The notes below the pieces were generated by a model. That model saw nothing but the letters and a program-made list of their open reading frames with translations. It had not been told where the DNA came from and ran no database searches. A stretch of DNA of 64,000 bases from Nostoc indistinguendum CM1-VF10 (GTDB lineage: Bacteria; Cyanobacteriota; Cyanobacteriia; Cyanobacteriales; Nostocaceae). A program made the translations under genes and the position numbers. Shown piece by piece: positions 44,771-54,700 of the stretch (position 1 is its first letter; each line of letters starts with the position of its first letter). The DNA is taken from the NCBI GenBank assembly GCA_019359215.1, contig JAHHHS010000017.1, forward strand, positions 35,324 to 99,323, in the 5' to 3' direction.

Positions 44771-47700
44771 TCAAGATTGATTCTGCCCGATGAGATTAAC
44801 GATCGCTGAAGCTAAATCTGCTGGATCGACAGGTTTAGGTAGGTGTTTTTGAAATCCTGCTGCCATTGCTTGGTTGTAGTTGATTTCTCCAGCATAAGCA
44901 GTCAATGCGATCGCCGGAATTTGCCCGTTTTGATCTGGTGGTAATTTTCTTACCTCGCGCAGCAGCATATAGCCATCCATTAAGGGCATTCCAATATCGC
45001 TTAACAGGATATCTGGCTTTGATTGGACTAGTATTTCCAACGCTTCACTTGCTGATTCAGCTACTGTTACAGTTGCGCCATATTGTTCTAGCGCAAAGCT
45101 AAAAAACTCTCGCACATCAGCTTGATCGTCTACAAGCAGGATTTGCACTGCAGAAAGTAATGTGTCTTCAGTACTGAGTTCTGGTTGAGAAGCCTCAACA
45201 CTCTCAACTCGTAACTCAGAATTTTTGAGCAAAGGTAGTCTGACTGTAAAAGTAGCACCTTGTCCTTCTCCCAAACTCTTTGCCTGAACTGTACCACCGT
45301 GAAGTTCTACTAGATGACGCACAATTGCTAGTCCTAATCCCAACCCACCAAATATTCTGGTTGTCTTGGCATCTGCTTGCCGGAAGTAATCAAACACGTA
45401 AGGTAAAAATTCCAGCATTATTCCCTTACCTGTATCAATCACCTGGATTTGAGCATCTAAGCCAACTTGCTCTAGACGCACTTCTACTCGTCCTTCTGCG
45501 GGTGTGAATTTAACGGCATTGGAGAGGAGATTCCACATCACTTGTTGCAAGCGATCGCCATCGCCCAGAACTTTGCCGATATCATTACTTAACACCGTTG
45601 TGATTTGAATTGATTTGGCTTCTGCTGCTAAACGCACTGTTTCTAGTGCAGCTGCGATCGCTGCTTTCAAATCCACTGCATAAAGATTTAACCTGACTTT
45701 ACCTTGTAAAATCCGCGAAACATCAAGTAAATCTCCAATCAGTTGAGTTTGTAACTTGGCATTGCGCTCGATTGTTTCCAATGCCCGGATTCTTGTGGCT
45801 TCGTCAAACTTGCGGGTTCTGAGTAACTTTGCCCACCCTAAAATCGGATTTAGGGGGGTTCTAAGTTCATGGGAAAGGACAGCGAGAAATTCATCTTTAA
45901 TCCGGTTGGCTGTCTCGGCTTGTGCCCTGGCAGTCTTTTCAGCTTCGTAAAGTTGAGCGCGGGCGATCGCTTGACCACACTGCTGTCCCAGTGTCAACAT
46001 AAATCCCCGGTCTTCTTCATTAAATATTTGTCCAGTGGCAAAGCTTAATCCCAACGCCCCAATTACTTTGCTTTCTGTTATTAATGGAATACAAGCCCAG
46101 GCATTATTCCCTGTGAGAGCTACAACATCTGCTAAGTTGGGATATTTAGCAATCATGGCTGCTAAATTTTCTAAAAAAATCGGCTCACTAGTTCTGACTG
46201 TTTCCGCTATTTGATTAGGTGCAGTGATGGGAAAACTTGCCCAAGCATCTATAAGTGATTGTGGATAGCCAATTGCTTGCACAACTTTTAGGATAGTACC
46301 TCCCTCAGTAAGTAAGACAACGGAACCAGCAGTGGCTTGCAAGGCGGCAATCCCTTGGTTCACTACTACATCAGCCACCTGTTGGGGAGTTAGTGCTTCC
46401 GAGAGGGCAGCAGTTATTCTTTGTAAAAGTATCGTGCGATTGACTGATCTTTCAGCTGCCTGTTTTGCCTGTTGAGTTTCTTGGTATAGTCTGGCGTTGT
46501 CGATGGCTGTTGCAGCCCGACGAGCAATATCCTCTGCTAAGGCCAGGTCTGTTTGTTTGTAATGCCGGCCTGACTCGGCTGTGAAAAAAGATATTGCCCC
46601 AAATAATTGCCCACGGGAACGAACTGGAATCACCATTAAAGAACGAATACCCAGGCTTCGCAGTAATTGCAGGTGTTCCTCATCTTGAGCCATCTGTATA
46701 AGATTAGAGTCAGATAATTCGGAGTAAAAGGCAGATATTCCTAGTTTTAGCTGCTGTAAAAGCTGTTTGGCTCTGGTTTTGGGTCGATAACGCCGTCGGA
46801 TTTCGTCTAAAATATTTAGTTTTGTGGGATCGGCAATTGCGATCGCAATTTGTTTACTTGACCAATCTTCCTGGAAAACATCTACAATACACCAGTCAGC
46901 TAAGGTAGGAACTGCTAAATTAGCCACACTTTCTAAAGTGATTTCATAATCTAATGAGGCAGCGAGTAAAGTGCTGGCTTCGACTAAAAACTGTTGTGTG
47001 GTTTCAACTCGTTTGCGTTCGCTAATATCTTCAACAATGCCTAATGCATACTTTGGAAGTCCGTTAGCATCCCAAACTACTGATGAAGTTAGGTTTACCC
47101 AAAGAATGGAACCATCTTTGCGGATGTAGCGCTTCTCTAGGGAATAACCACTAATTTCTTTTGCTAAAACTCGCCGAGCATTTTCCCAATCAACTTCTAT
47201 GTCGTCAGGGTGGGTAATTTCCTGAAAGTTCATTTCAATTAACTCTTCATGGCTGTATCCTGTAATCTCACAGAGGGCAGGATTAACCTGAATAAATCGT
47301 CCATCCAACGCTACCAGAGTAATGCCCACAGCTGCCTGGTTGAACATTGCCCGGAACCTTTCTTCGCTTTCTCGCAAAGCAACTTCTGTTTGCTTTGCCA
47401 TTGTCACATCTGCCAAAATAATCCCAATTCCTACCGTTTCTCCCATTGCGTTGTTGACCGGGTAATAGTTGCCCAGCCAGTAGCCGTAACGTTCTGGTAG
47501 TTCCCTTGTCTTACCACTGATTTCTACATTCAGCAGGGGTTCTCCAGTATCCAACACGCGCTGTAAGTGTAGCTCAAACTCAACCACCATCGCTGGCAAC
47601 ACTTCGCCAAATTTGCGCCCTAGATGTTCTTCTATGCTCAAACCGTTAATGTCAGCAAAAACTTGATTAATTCGGATATATCGCAGATCCCGATCCAAAA

Positions 47701-49075
47701 AGCATACGGCAACGGGAGCAGCTTCTAAGAGCGCATCTAAAATAGATAGAGATTCGGCATAATGAACTAAAGTCTGGTGGATATCTCGATAAAGTCGGGC
47801 ATTTTCCACTGCTAAGGCAGCACGATGGCTAATATCTGTTGCTAAAGTTAGGTCAGTGCGATCGTAGCGACGGTCTGATTCTGCGGTGACAAAGCTAATA
47901 GTGCCCAGGACTCGCCCTTGTGCGATTAACGGCACAATCATTACGGACTTTATCCCCAATTGCCGAACAAGTTCTAAGTGTTCCTGATTCTGAGTACTTG
48001 CCATTAATAGCGAGTCAGATACCTCTGAGATTAATTCGCTTTGCCCGCTTTGCAGTACTTTAGTAATTGCACTTGCACCTTTGTAATCTGGCGCATACTG
48101 CTGAAGTTTACGCGCCACCTCTGCTTTGGATGGGTCTGCATGGGCAATGGGTAAGCGGCGAATGGAATTATCTTCATTTAAAATATCAACGCTACACCAA
48201 TCAGCTAGCTGGGGAACTGAGATTTTGGCGATTTGTTCTAAGGTTTCTTCGTAATCTAGCGAGGTGGAGAGAAAACTACTAATTTGGGCGATATAGCGGA
48301 GTCTTTCTTCAGCCTGCTTGCGCTCTGTAATATTTACACCTGCACAGGTAATACCCTGAATGCTATTGTCTACATTCCTTAGCGGTTCAATCAGCAAATC
48401 ATAATAGCGGTCTTCTCCACAAATTGTTAGATAAACCTCTTCACGGGTTGAAACACCAGTTTCTATTACCTTTAGCTTAATTGCTCTCAATTGCTCTGCT
48501 ACTAAAGCTGGAAATAAGTCATCATCAGACTTACCTAACATTTCCTCAGCAGTATCTAAACCTTGAGGATTATGAATCCACTGATATCGCAAATTGCGAT
48601 CCTGCTGAAAGATCACGATATCTGAACTATTTAACGCTAATCTAAATCGCTCCTCACTAACTCTCAGCTTTTGTAGATTTCCATCAGCCCGGTTTTTAGC
48701 AGTCTTTAATGCCTCACATAAGATACTAAAGAGTAACCCTTGTAATGCAAACAACCCAATTCGCACAAAATTGGGTAGGTCAAAACTCAACTCATAAGCT
48801 GGGGGGAGAAAGAAGTAACTGCTCAGTAACGCAGACAAGAAAGTTGCTAACAGCCCTGACTTCAAACCACCATACCAACCACTCACCATTACAGCGCTAA
48901 AAAACAGCAAAAAAGGAGTTTCACTCATGCTTAACCAGGGGTCTAGCATCAGCATTAGCACTAATGTAAGTGCGAGAATTAATACAACATTGCCATAATG
49001 CAGTAACTGGGAATAATGAATATGGGGCATGAAAATGTCTGAGAACAACCAATACTTATTGCAGAGGCTGTACAT
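44771..49075 (-). CDS. Hybrid sensor histidine kinase, membrane-anchored with multiple PAS and GAF domains
   Basis: 1434 residues. Residues 25-120 are a DUF4118/KdpD-like membrane module (four helices). Then come PAS (140-255), GAF (265-430), PAS (445-560), PAS (570-690), GAF (700-865) and GAF (885-1045). HisKA carries the phosphoacceptor His1069 in AVLSHELRTPLNPILGWAKL. The HATPase has its N box at WNLLSNAVKFTP and G boxes at DTGKGI and GGLGLGLAI. The receiver domain (1310-1430) has Asp1360 in ILLSDIGMPLMDG. The two GAF domains at 265-430 and 700-865 are similar to each other (QLADWCSVDI / TLADWCIVDV), suggesting internal duplication. Ligands are unknown. An alternative ATG lies at 49030. 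Confidence 0.93.
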   Translation of the reverse strand: MYSLCNKYWLFSDIFMPHIHYSQLLHYGNVVLILALTLVLMLMLDPWLSMSETPFLLFFSAVMVSGWYGGLKSGLLATFLSALLSSYFFLPPAYELSFDLPNFVRIGLFALQGLLFSILCEALKTAKNRADGNLQKLRVSEERFRLALNSSDIVIFQQDRNLRYQWIHNPQGLDTAEEMLGKSDDDLFPALVAEQLRAIKLKVIETGVSTREEVYLTICGEDRYYDLLIEPLRNVDNSIQGITCAGVNITERKQAEERLRYIAQISSFLSTSLDYEETLEQIAKISVPQLADWCSVDILNEDNSIRRLPIAHADPSKAEVARKLQQYAPDYKGASAITKVLQSGQSELISEVSDSLLMASTQNQEHLELVRQLGIKSVMIVPLIAQGRVLGTISFVTAESDRRYDRTDLTLATDISHRAALAVENARLYRDIHQTLVHYAESLSILDALLEAAPVAVCFLDRDLRYIRINQVFADINGLSIEEHLGRKFGEVLPAMVVEFELHLQRVLDTGEPLLNVEISGKTRELPERYGYWLGNYYPVNNAMGETVGIGIILADVTMAKQTEVALRESEERFRAMFNQAAVGITLVALDGRFIQVNPALCEITGYSHEELIEMNFQEITHPDDIEVDWENARRVLAKEISGYSLEKRYIRKDGSILWVNLTSSVVWDANGLPKYALGIVEDISERKRVETTQQFLVEASTLLAASLDYEITLESVANLAVPTLADWCIVDVFQEDWSSKQIAIAIADPTKLNILDEIRRRYRPKTRAKQLLQQLKLGISAFYSELSDSNLIQMAQDEEHLQLLRSLGIRSLMVIPVRSRGQLFGAISFFTAESGRHYKQTDLALAEDIARRAATAIDNARLYQETQQAKQAAERSVNRTILLQRITAALSEALTPQQVADVVVNQGIAALQATAGSVVLLTEGGTILKVVQAIGYPQSLIDAWASFPITAPNQIAETVRTSEPIFLENLAAMIAKYPNLADVVALTGNNAWACIPLITESKVIGALGLSFATGQIFNEEDRGFMLTLGQQCGQAIARAQLYEAEKTARAQAETANRIKDEFLAVLSHELRTPLNPILGWAKLLRTRKFDEATRIRALETIERNAKLQTQLIGDLLDVSRILQGKVRLNLYAVDLKAAIAAALETVRLAAEAKSIQITTVLSNDIGKVLGDGDRLQQVMWNLLSNAVKFTPAEGRVEVRLEQVGLDAQIQVIDTGKGIMLEFLPYVFDYFRQADAKTTRIFGGLGLGLAIVRHLVELHGGTVQAKSLGEGQGATFTVRLPLLKNSELRVESVEASQPELSTEDTLLSAVQILLVDDQADVREFFSFALEQYGATVTVAESASEALEILVQSKPDILLSDIGMPLMDGYMLLREVRKLPPDQNGQIPAIALTAYAGEINYNQAMAAGFQKHLPKPVDPADLASAIVNLIGQNQS

Positions 49076-49320
49076 ACCTTAAGCTAGTTTGCAAATTTTG
49101 TAATTTATCTCTAGATAGATTTATTTTATTTTTTAAAATCCCTTTTGCTAGAGGCTAATTATTAAGTTATATAGTACTTGAAGCTATAATTTATCATGAA
49201 TATTTTATATCCATAACATTGATTTGCTGATCATAAATACTAAATTCCCAGAAATGCAGTAACCCAAGTTGGTCAAAAATTTATGATATAAAATCTACTA
49301 ATATGCTATGCACTTATTAG

Positions 49321-51477
49321 TCAGCTGCAATAATCAGAGCATAAATACAAACTTTTACTTGCCAGAAGTGCTTCTGCTGCCTGGTGTTCTAGGGGTTTAG
49401 AAAATAGATTGCCTTGGCCCAATTCGCATCCAAGTTGCTGTAACCATTGAAGCTGCTGAGGCGTTTCTATACCTTCTGCAACAACAGCTAATCCAAGCTG
49501 ATTGCTTAAAGCAATGATAGTATTAACCACCTGATAATTACGGTTTACTTGTTGCATCTGACTAACAAAAGAGCGATCAATCTTCAAATTATCAGCAGGT
49601 AAAAGATGGAGATAATTGAGCGATGAATAACCAGTGCCAAAGTCATCAATACTAATCTGAATTTTTTTAGATTTTAATTGGCTTAATAAATCAATTGTAT
49701 TACTAATATTCTCAATTAGCATACTTTCAGTAATTTCTAGGGTTATACAGTCGCCTTCTAAATTTGTTTGAGCTAGTATTTGATCGATGTCTTCGATTAA
49801 GCTGCCTTGGCGAATATCTTGAGCAGAAAGGTTAATGCTAATCTTGATCGGAAAGCGAGTAGCAAACTTTGTTTTCCAGCTTGCTAGTTGTTGACAAGCT
49901 TTGTAGAGCATCCAACGATCAATCTGCACAATTAGCCCAGTTTCTTCCGCAATAGAGACAAATTCATCCGGTAAAACTAACCCACGAGTCGGGTGCTGCC
50001 AGCGCAGCAATGCTTCAAATCCAATCAGCCGCCCTGCGCTTTGTTCGCCGTAAGCATGGTCAAGGATGTCAACAATTGGCTGATAATATATAATAAACTC
50101 TTCTCGTTCGATAGCTTTGCGAATATCGGTTTCTAGAGTTAGCCTATTTACGGCTTGAGTGTGCATTCTGACATCAAAAATTTTGTACGAATTTGCCTTT
50201 TGAGCTTTGGCTCGATACATGGCAATATCGGCATCTCGCAGTAAATCGGAGGCTTGAGAGTAGCTGTTTGTTCCTAAAACGATTCCGATGCTTGTACTGA
50301 TCACTACCTCGGCATCATTAAGTATCAACGGTGTTTGAAAATCTGCAAGGATGCGCTCAGTAACTTGAATAGCTTTTTCAATATCAGGAATATCTTCCAG
50401 CAAAATTACGAATTCGTCGCCACCGATTCGAGCGACTAAATCAACGTCCCGCAGATGAGTTTTTAGCTTGTGAGCAGTATTCTTTAACAGTTCATCTCCA
50501 GCTAGGTGTCCTAGACTGTCATTGATCACTTTAAATCTGTCTAAGTCTAGAAACAAGACGGCGTAATGATAGGTTTCTAGTCGTTTAGCTCGGTTAATGG
50601 CTAGTTCTAGCCGCTCTACCAAAAGTGTGCGATTTGGTAAATCCGTCAAAGGATCGTGTAAAGCGTTGTGGATAATTAACTCTTGTGCTTGTTTGCGATC
50701 GCGCAGCGCAGCTTGCCGTTCGCTCACATCTAATAAAACACCATACCAGACAATATCCCCATTTTCTCGAGATTCTGGACGAGCGCTTGCCTGTACCCAC
50801 TTGAGTTTGCCGGAGGGTGTAACTAATCGCCACTCGTAAGAAAATGGTTTTAAAGTTTGAGCGCTCTCCTTGACTGCTGCATAACATCCTGGACGATCAT
50901 CAAGATGAATTTGTTCAAAGCAAAGAAAGGCATTTTCTAAAATTTGATCTGGCGTTAACTCTAAAAGATCCAGACACCCAAAACTGATGTAATCAAAGGC
51001 AGTAGAACCATCAGAATGCTGAACAAAGCTGTAAATCATGCCGGGTATATTAGACGCTAATGTTCGTAGCAGCTTTTGAGCTTGTTTGCGTTCCGCCCGC
51101 ACCTGTGCATCCCGAAGTTCTCGACGCACTCCCTCTGGCAATCGATTTAAATTATCCTTCATGACATAATCATTCGCACCCGCTTTCATCATTTCCACAG
51201 CAAGTACTTCGCCAATTGTGCCGGAAACCAGAATGAAAGGGATATCTTTCTGGCTCTGCTTTGCTATTTCCAGAGCCGCACGAGCATTGAATCCCGGCAG
51301 TCGGTAATCTGAAATCATCACATCCCAAGTGCGGCTGTTGAGCGCTATTCGTAGCTCTTTGTCCGTTTGCACACGCTCCCAGATTGGATTGAAACCACCG
51401 CAACGCAATTCATGGAGCAATAACATGGTATCCTCCTCTGAATCTTCAATAATCAGGACATTCAAAGGTTCATTCAT
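49321..51477 (-). CDS. Response regulator with PAS, GGDEF and EAL domains
   Basis: 718 residues from the ATG at 51477, which has AAGGAG 10 bases upstream. Order: receiver (1-120, EDSEEDTMLLLHEL, phosphoacceptor in DVMISDYRLPG), PAS (140-260), GGDEF (280-440, active motif RIGGDEFVILLED) and EAL (455-710, GFEALLRW, DDFGTGYSSL, KIDRSFV). Both the cyclase and phosphodiesterase motifs look intact, so it may make or degrade c-di-GMP. It is encoded 245 bases upstream (in transcription) of the hybrid kinase on the same strand, suggesting a pathway. Confidence 0.93.
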   Translation of the reverse strand: MNEPLNVLIIEDSEEDTMLLLHELRCGGFNPIWERVQTDKELRIALNSRTWDVMISDYRLPGFNARAALEIAKQSQKDIPFILVSGTIGEVLAVEMMKAGANDYVMKDNLNRLPEGVRRELRDAQVRAERKQAQKLLRTLASNIPGMIYSFVQHSDGSTAFDYISFGCLDLLELTPDQILENAFLCFEQIHLDDRPGCYAAVKESAQTLKPFSYEWRLVTPSGKLKWVQASARPESRENGDIVWYGVLLDVSERQAALRDRKQAQELIIHNALHDPLTDLPNRTLLVERLELAINRAKRLETYHYAVLFLDLDRFKVINDSLGHLAGDELLKNTAHKLKTHLRDVDLVARIGGDEFVILLEDIPDIEKAIQVTERILADFQTPLILNDAEVVISTSIGIVLGTNSYSQASDLLRDADIAMYRAKAQKANSYKIFDVRMHTQAVNRLTLETDIRKAIEREEFIIYYQPIVDILDHAYGEQSAGRLIGFEALLRWQHPTRGLVLPDEFVSIAEETGLIVQIDRWMLYKACQQLASWKTKFATRFPIKISINLSAQDIRQGSLIEDIDQILAQTNLEGDCITLEITESMLIENISNTIDLLSQLKSKKIQISIDDFGTGYSSLNYLHLLPADNLKIDRSFVSQMQQVNRNYQVVNTIIALSNQLGLAVVAEGIETPQQLQWLQQLGCELGQGNLFSKPLEHQAAEALLASKSLYLCSDYCS

Positions 51478-51538
51478 ACCCCACAATCTCCTTGGTAACC
51501 ATTGAGTAAACTTGTATAATTAGGCTGGTGAGTCAAGC

Positions 51539-51571
51539 GATTTTAGATTTTAGATTTTAGATTTTAGATTG
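51539..51571. repeat. Tandem heptamer repeat (TTTTAGA)
   Basis: Four TTTTAGA heptamers, between the divergent GGDEF-EAL and Ser/Thr kinase genes. Confidence 0.9.
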
Positions 51572-51769
51572 TCTCTATGCTTCAAGGCTGTGGTTCTGAG
51601 TAAACAATTTTGTATTTTAAATTTTATTTTTGTATTCATGTTTTAATTTACTTAATTCTTAAACCTTTTTGGTATTTTGAATTATTTAATTTAAAATCCC
51701 AACTTCAAAATCTAAATTTTTGTCAACAAATATTTGTCATTGTGTGTAACAATTACAGGCAGTTTAACC

Positions 51770-54700
51770 ATGCTGGAAATTCCTGAATATCAAATTTGCA
51801 CAAAAGTTAATGAAAGTGCTAATTCACGGGTTTATCGGGGAATTAATCAACAGAATAATTTGCCTGTAATTTTCAAGGTTTTAAAGAAAGACTACCCCAC
51901 ACCAGAAGAAATTACGCGCTATAAGCTCGAATACGAAATTACGCGCAGCTTATCATTGGATGGAGTTGTCCATGCTTATAGTTTGCATCAATATGAAAAT
52001 AGATTTGTAATCATTTTGGAGGATTTTGGAGGAGAATCTTTAACAAAAATCATAGCAAACAAAAAATTTACACTAACAGAATTTTTGAAGTTAGCCATTC
52101 AGATTACTGAGGCTTTAGGTGCAGTTCATGCAGCTAATATTATTCATAAGGATATCAATCCATCCAATATTGTTTTCAATCTAGAAACAAAAAAACTTAA
52201 AATTATTGACTTTGGGATTTCAACTGCTTTATTGCGAGAAACATTAACTCTCAAAAATCCAACAGTATTAGAGGGAACACTAGCTTATATATCTCCAGAG
52301 CAAACAGGCAGAATGAATCGTTCTCTGGACTATCGAACTGATTTTTACTCTCTAGGTGTCACCTTTTATCAACTGTTGACTCATCTATTGCCGTTTGAAT
52401 CTAGTGAAGCGCTGGAGTTAATTCATCACCACTTAGCTCTGGAGCCTATTCCACCCCATTTTATCGATCCAGAAATTCCTCTGGTAGTTTCTGGAATTGT
52501 TCTGAAACTGTTAGCAAAAACAGCAGAAAATCGTTATCAAAGTGCCTGGGGAATTAAAGCTGATTTAGAAGAGTGTCTGAATCGACTACAAGACACGGGA
52601 CGAATTGAGCCTTTTTTGTTAGGGAAACAGGATATTTCTGATAAGTTTCATATCCCTGAAAAACTCTATGGCAGAGAAAGGGAGGTGGAGATGTTATTAA
52701 CGGCGTTTGAAAGAATAGCAAGTAAAAATGACCCTAATTTAACCGCGTCTGCTTCTCAAGTTGAGCTGATGTTGATAGCAGGATACTCCGGTATTGGCAA
52801 ATCAGTTTTGGTGCAGGAAATTTATAAGCCGATTACACAACAACGAGGTTACTTTGTTTCGGGTAAATTTGATCAGTATCAGCGCAATATCCCTTACTTT
52901 GCGATCGCACAAGCCTTAGAGTCACTGATCAAACAATTGCTGACTGAACATGAAGCGCAACTGTGTCAGTGGCGAAAGAACCTTTTAGCTGCCCTTGGCT
53001 CAAATAGTCGAGTTATTACCCAGGTAATTCCAGCATTAGAATTGATTGTAGGCAATCAACCAGAACTACCTGTATTACCGCCACCGGAAGCCCAAAATCG
53101 CTTTCACCAAGTTTTCCAAAATTTCATTCGCGTTTTTACCCAGTCAGAACATCCACTGGTAATCTTTTTGGACGATCTTCAGTGGGTAGATAATGCCTCG
53201 CTGAAGCTGATCCAATTACTAGCTACTGCTACCAAGAGGCAATCTTTGTTGTTAATGGGGGCATACCGGGATAATGAGGTTAATGCAGCCCATCCCCTCA
53301 TGCAAATGGTAGAGGAAATTCGCCACGGTGGAGGAGTGGTAAACCAACTTTCTCTTTTACCATTGAGCCTACCTGATATCAATCAGTTCATTGCCGATAC
53401 ATTGCACTGTCAACCAGAGGATTCCCTGTCTTTAGCTGAACTGGTGCAACGAAAAACTGGTGGTAATCCCTTTTTCATGAATGAATTTTTGAAATCTCTC
53501 TACACTGAAGGGCTACTGGAATTTAATCACCAAACCAAAAAATGGCAATGGTCGATAGAGCAAATTCAGGAGCGGGGAATCACAAATAATATTGTCGATT
53601 TAATGGTTCTTAAGATTGAAAAGCTCAATAAAAAGACCCAGGAAGTGTTGCAGCTAGCCGCCTGCATTGGCAACTCTTTTGATCTGCAAACCCTAGCAAA
53701 TGCTAGGGAACTATCTCAGCGAGAAACCGCACAAACTTTGAAAGTGGCAATCGCCCAAGGGTTGATTTTGCCCCTGAGCAATACCCACAAATCGGTTGTG
53801 TTGGATGTGCCACTCCCTGGCAACCCTGCCATTGAATACAAATTTGCTCACGATCGCATTCAGCAGGCAGCCTATTCCTTGATGCCAGAAGCTAGGCAAA
53901 GAATCATCCACCTGCAACTTGGAAAATGCTTGCTACAAAATACTCCACTCGAGCAACGAGAACACAAGATTTTTGATATCACTAATCAACTCAACCTGGG
54001 TAAAGCACTGATTCAACAGCAATCAGAGCGAGATGAACTGGCAGAGTTAAATTGCTTGGCCGGTAACAAAGCTAGCGCCTCTGCTGCCTATAATTCAGCC
54101 CTACAGTATTTCCAGACTGCCTTATCTTTGCTAGCAGAAGATAGCTGGCAAAGGCAATATGCTCTTACCCTAAAGCTCTACATTAAGGTGGCAGAAGCCG
54201 AATATTTGAATATCCATTTTGAGCAGGCAAATATTCTGGCAGAGATAGCTTTAAATAATGCTGCAAACTTACTTGATCGCGTCAGAGTCTACGAATTACA
54301 AATGCAAATTTGTATGGCACAGCTTGAACTGATGAAAGCGATCAAAATTGGTTTGCAAGTTCTAGAACAACTCGATAGTTCTCTGATGGTTTTAGAAAAA
54401 GAAGAGAGCCTACTGATAAAGTTGCCTAGCCTCGCTACCTTATCAGCCATGCCTGTGATGACCGATCCATACAAACTTTCTGCTATGCAGATTTTGATAA
54501 TTTTGTGTGGGCCTGTGTTTATGGCGAAGCCGGACAGTTTTCCGCCGCTGATCATCACTATGATCAATCTTTGTCTTGAGTACGGTAACTCATCATTCTC
54601 TGCATTTGGTTATGGTCTTTATGGCTTGCTGCTCTCTGGAACAGGTAGGGTCGAGGAGGGATATCACGCTGGAAAAATTGCCCTAGAACTGCTCGAAATG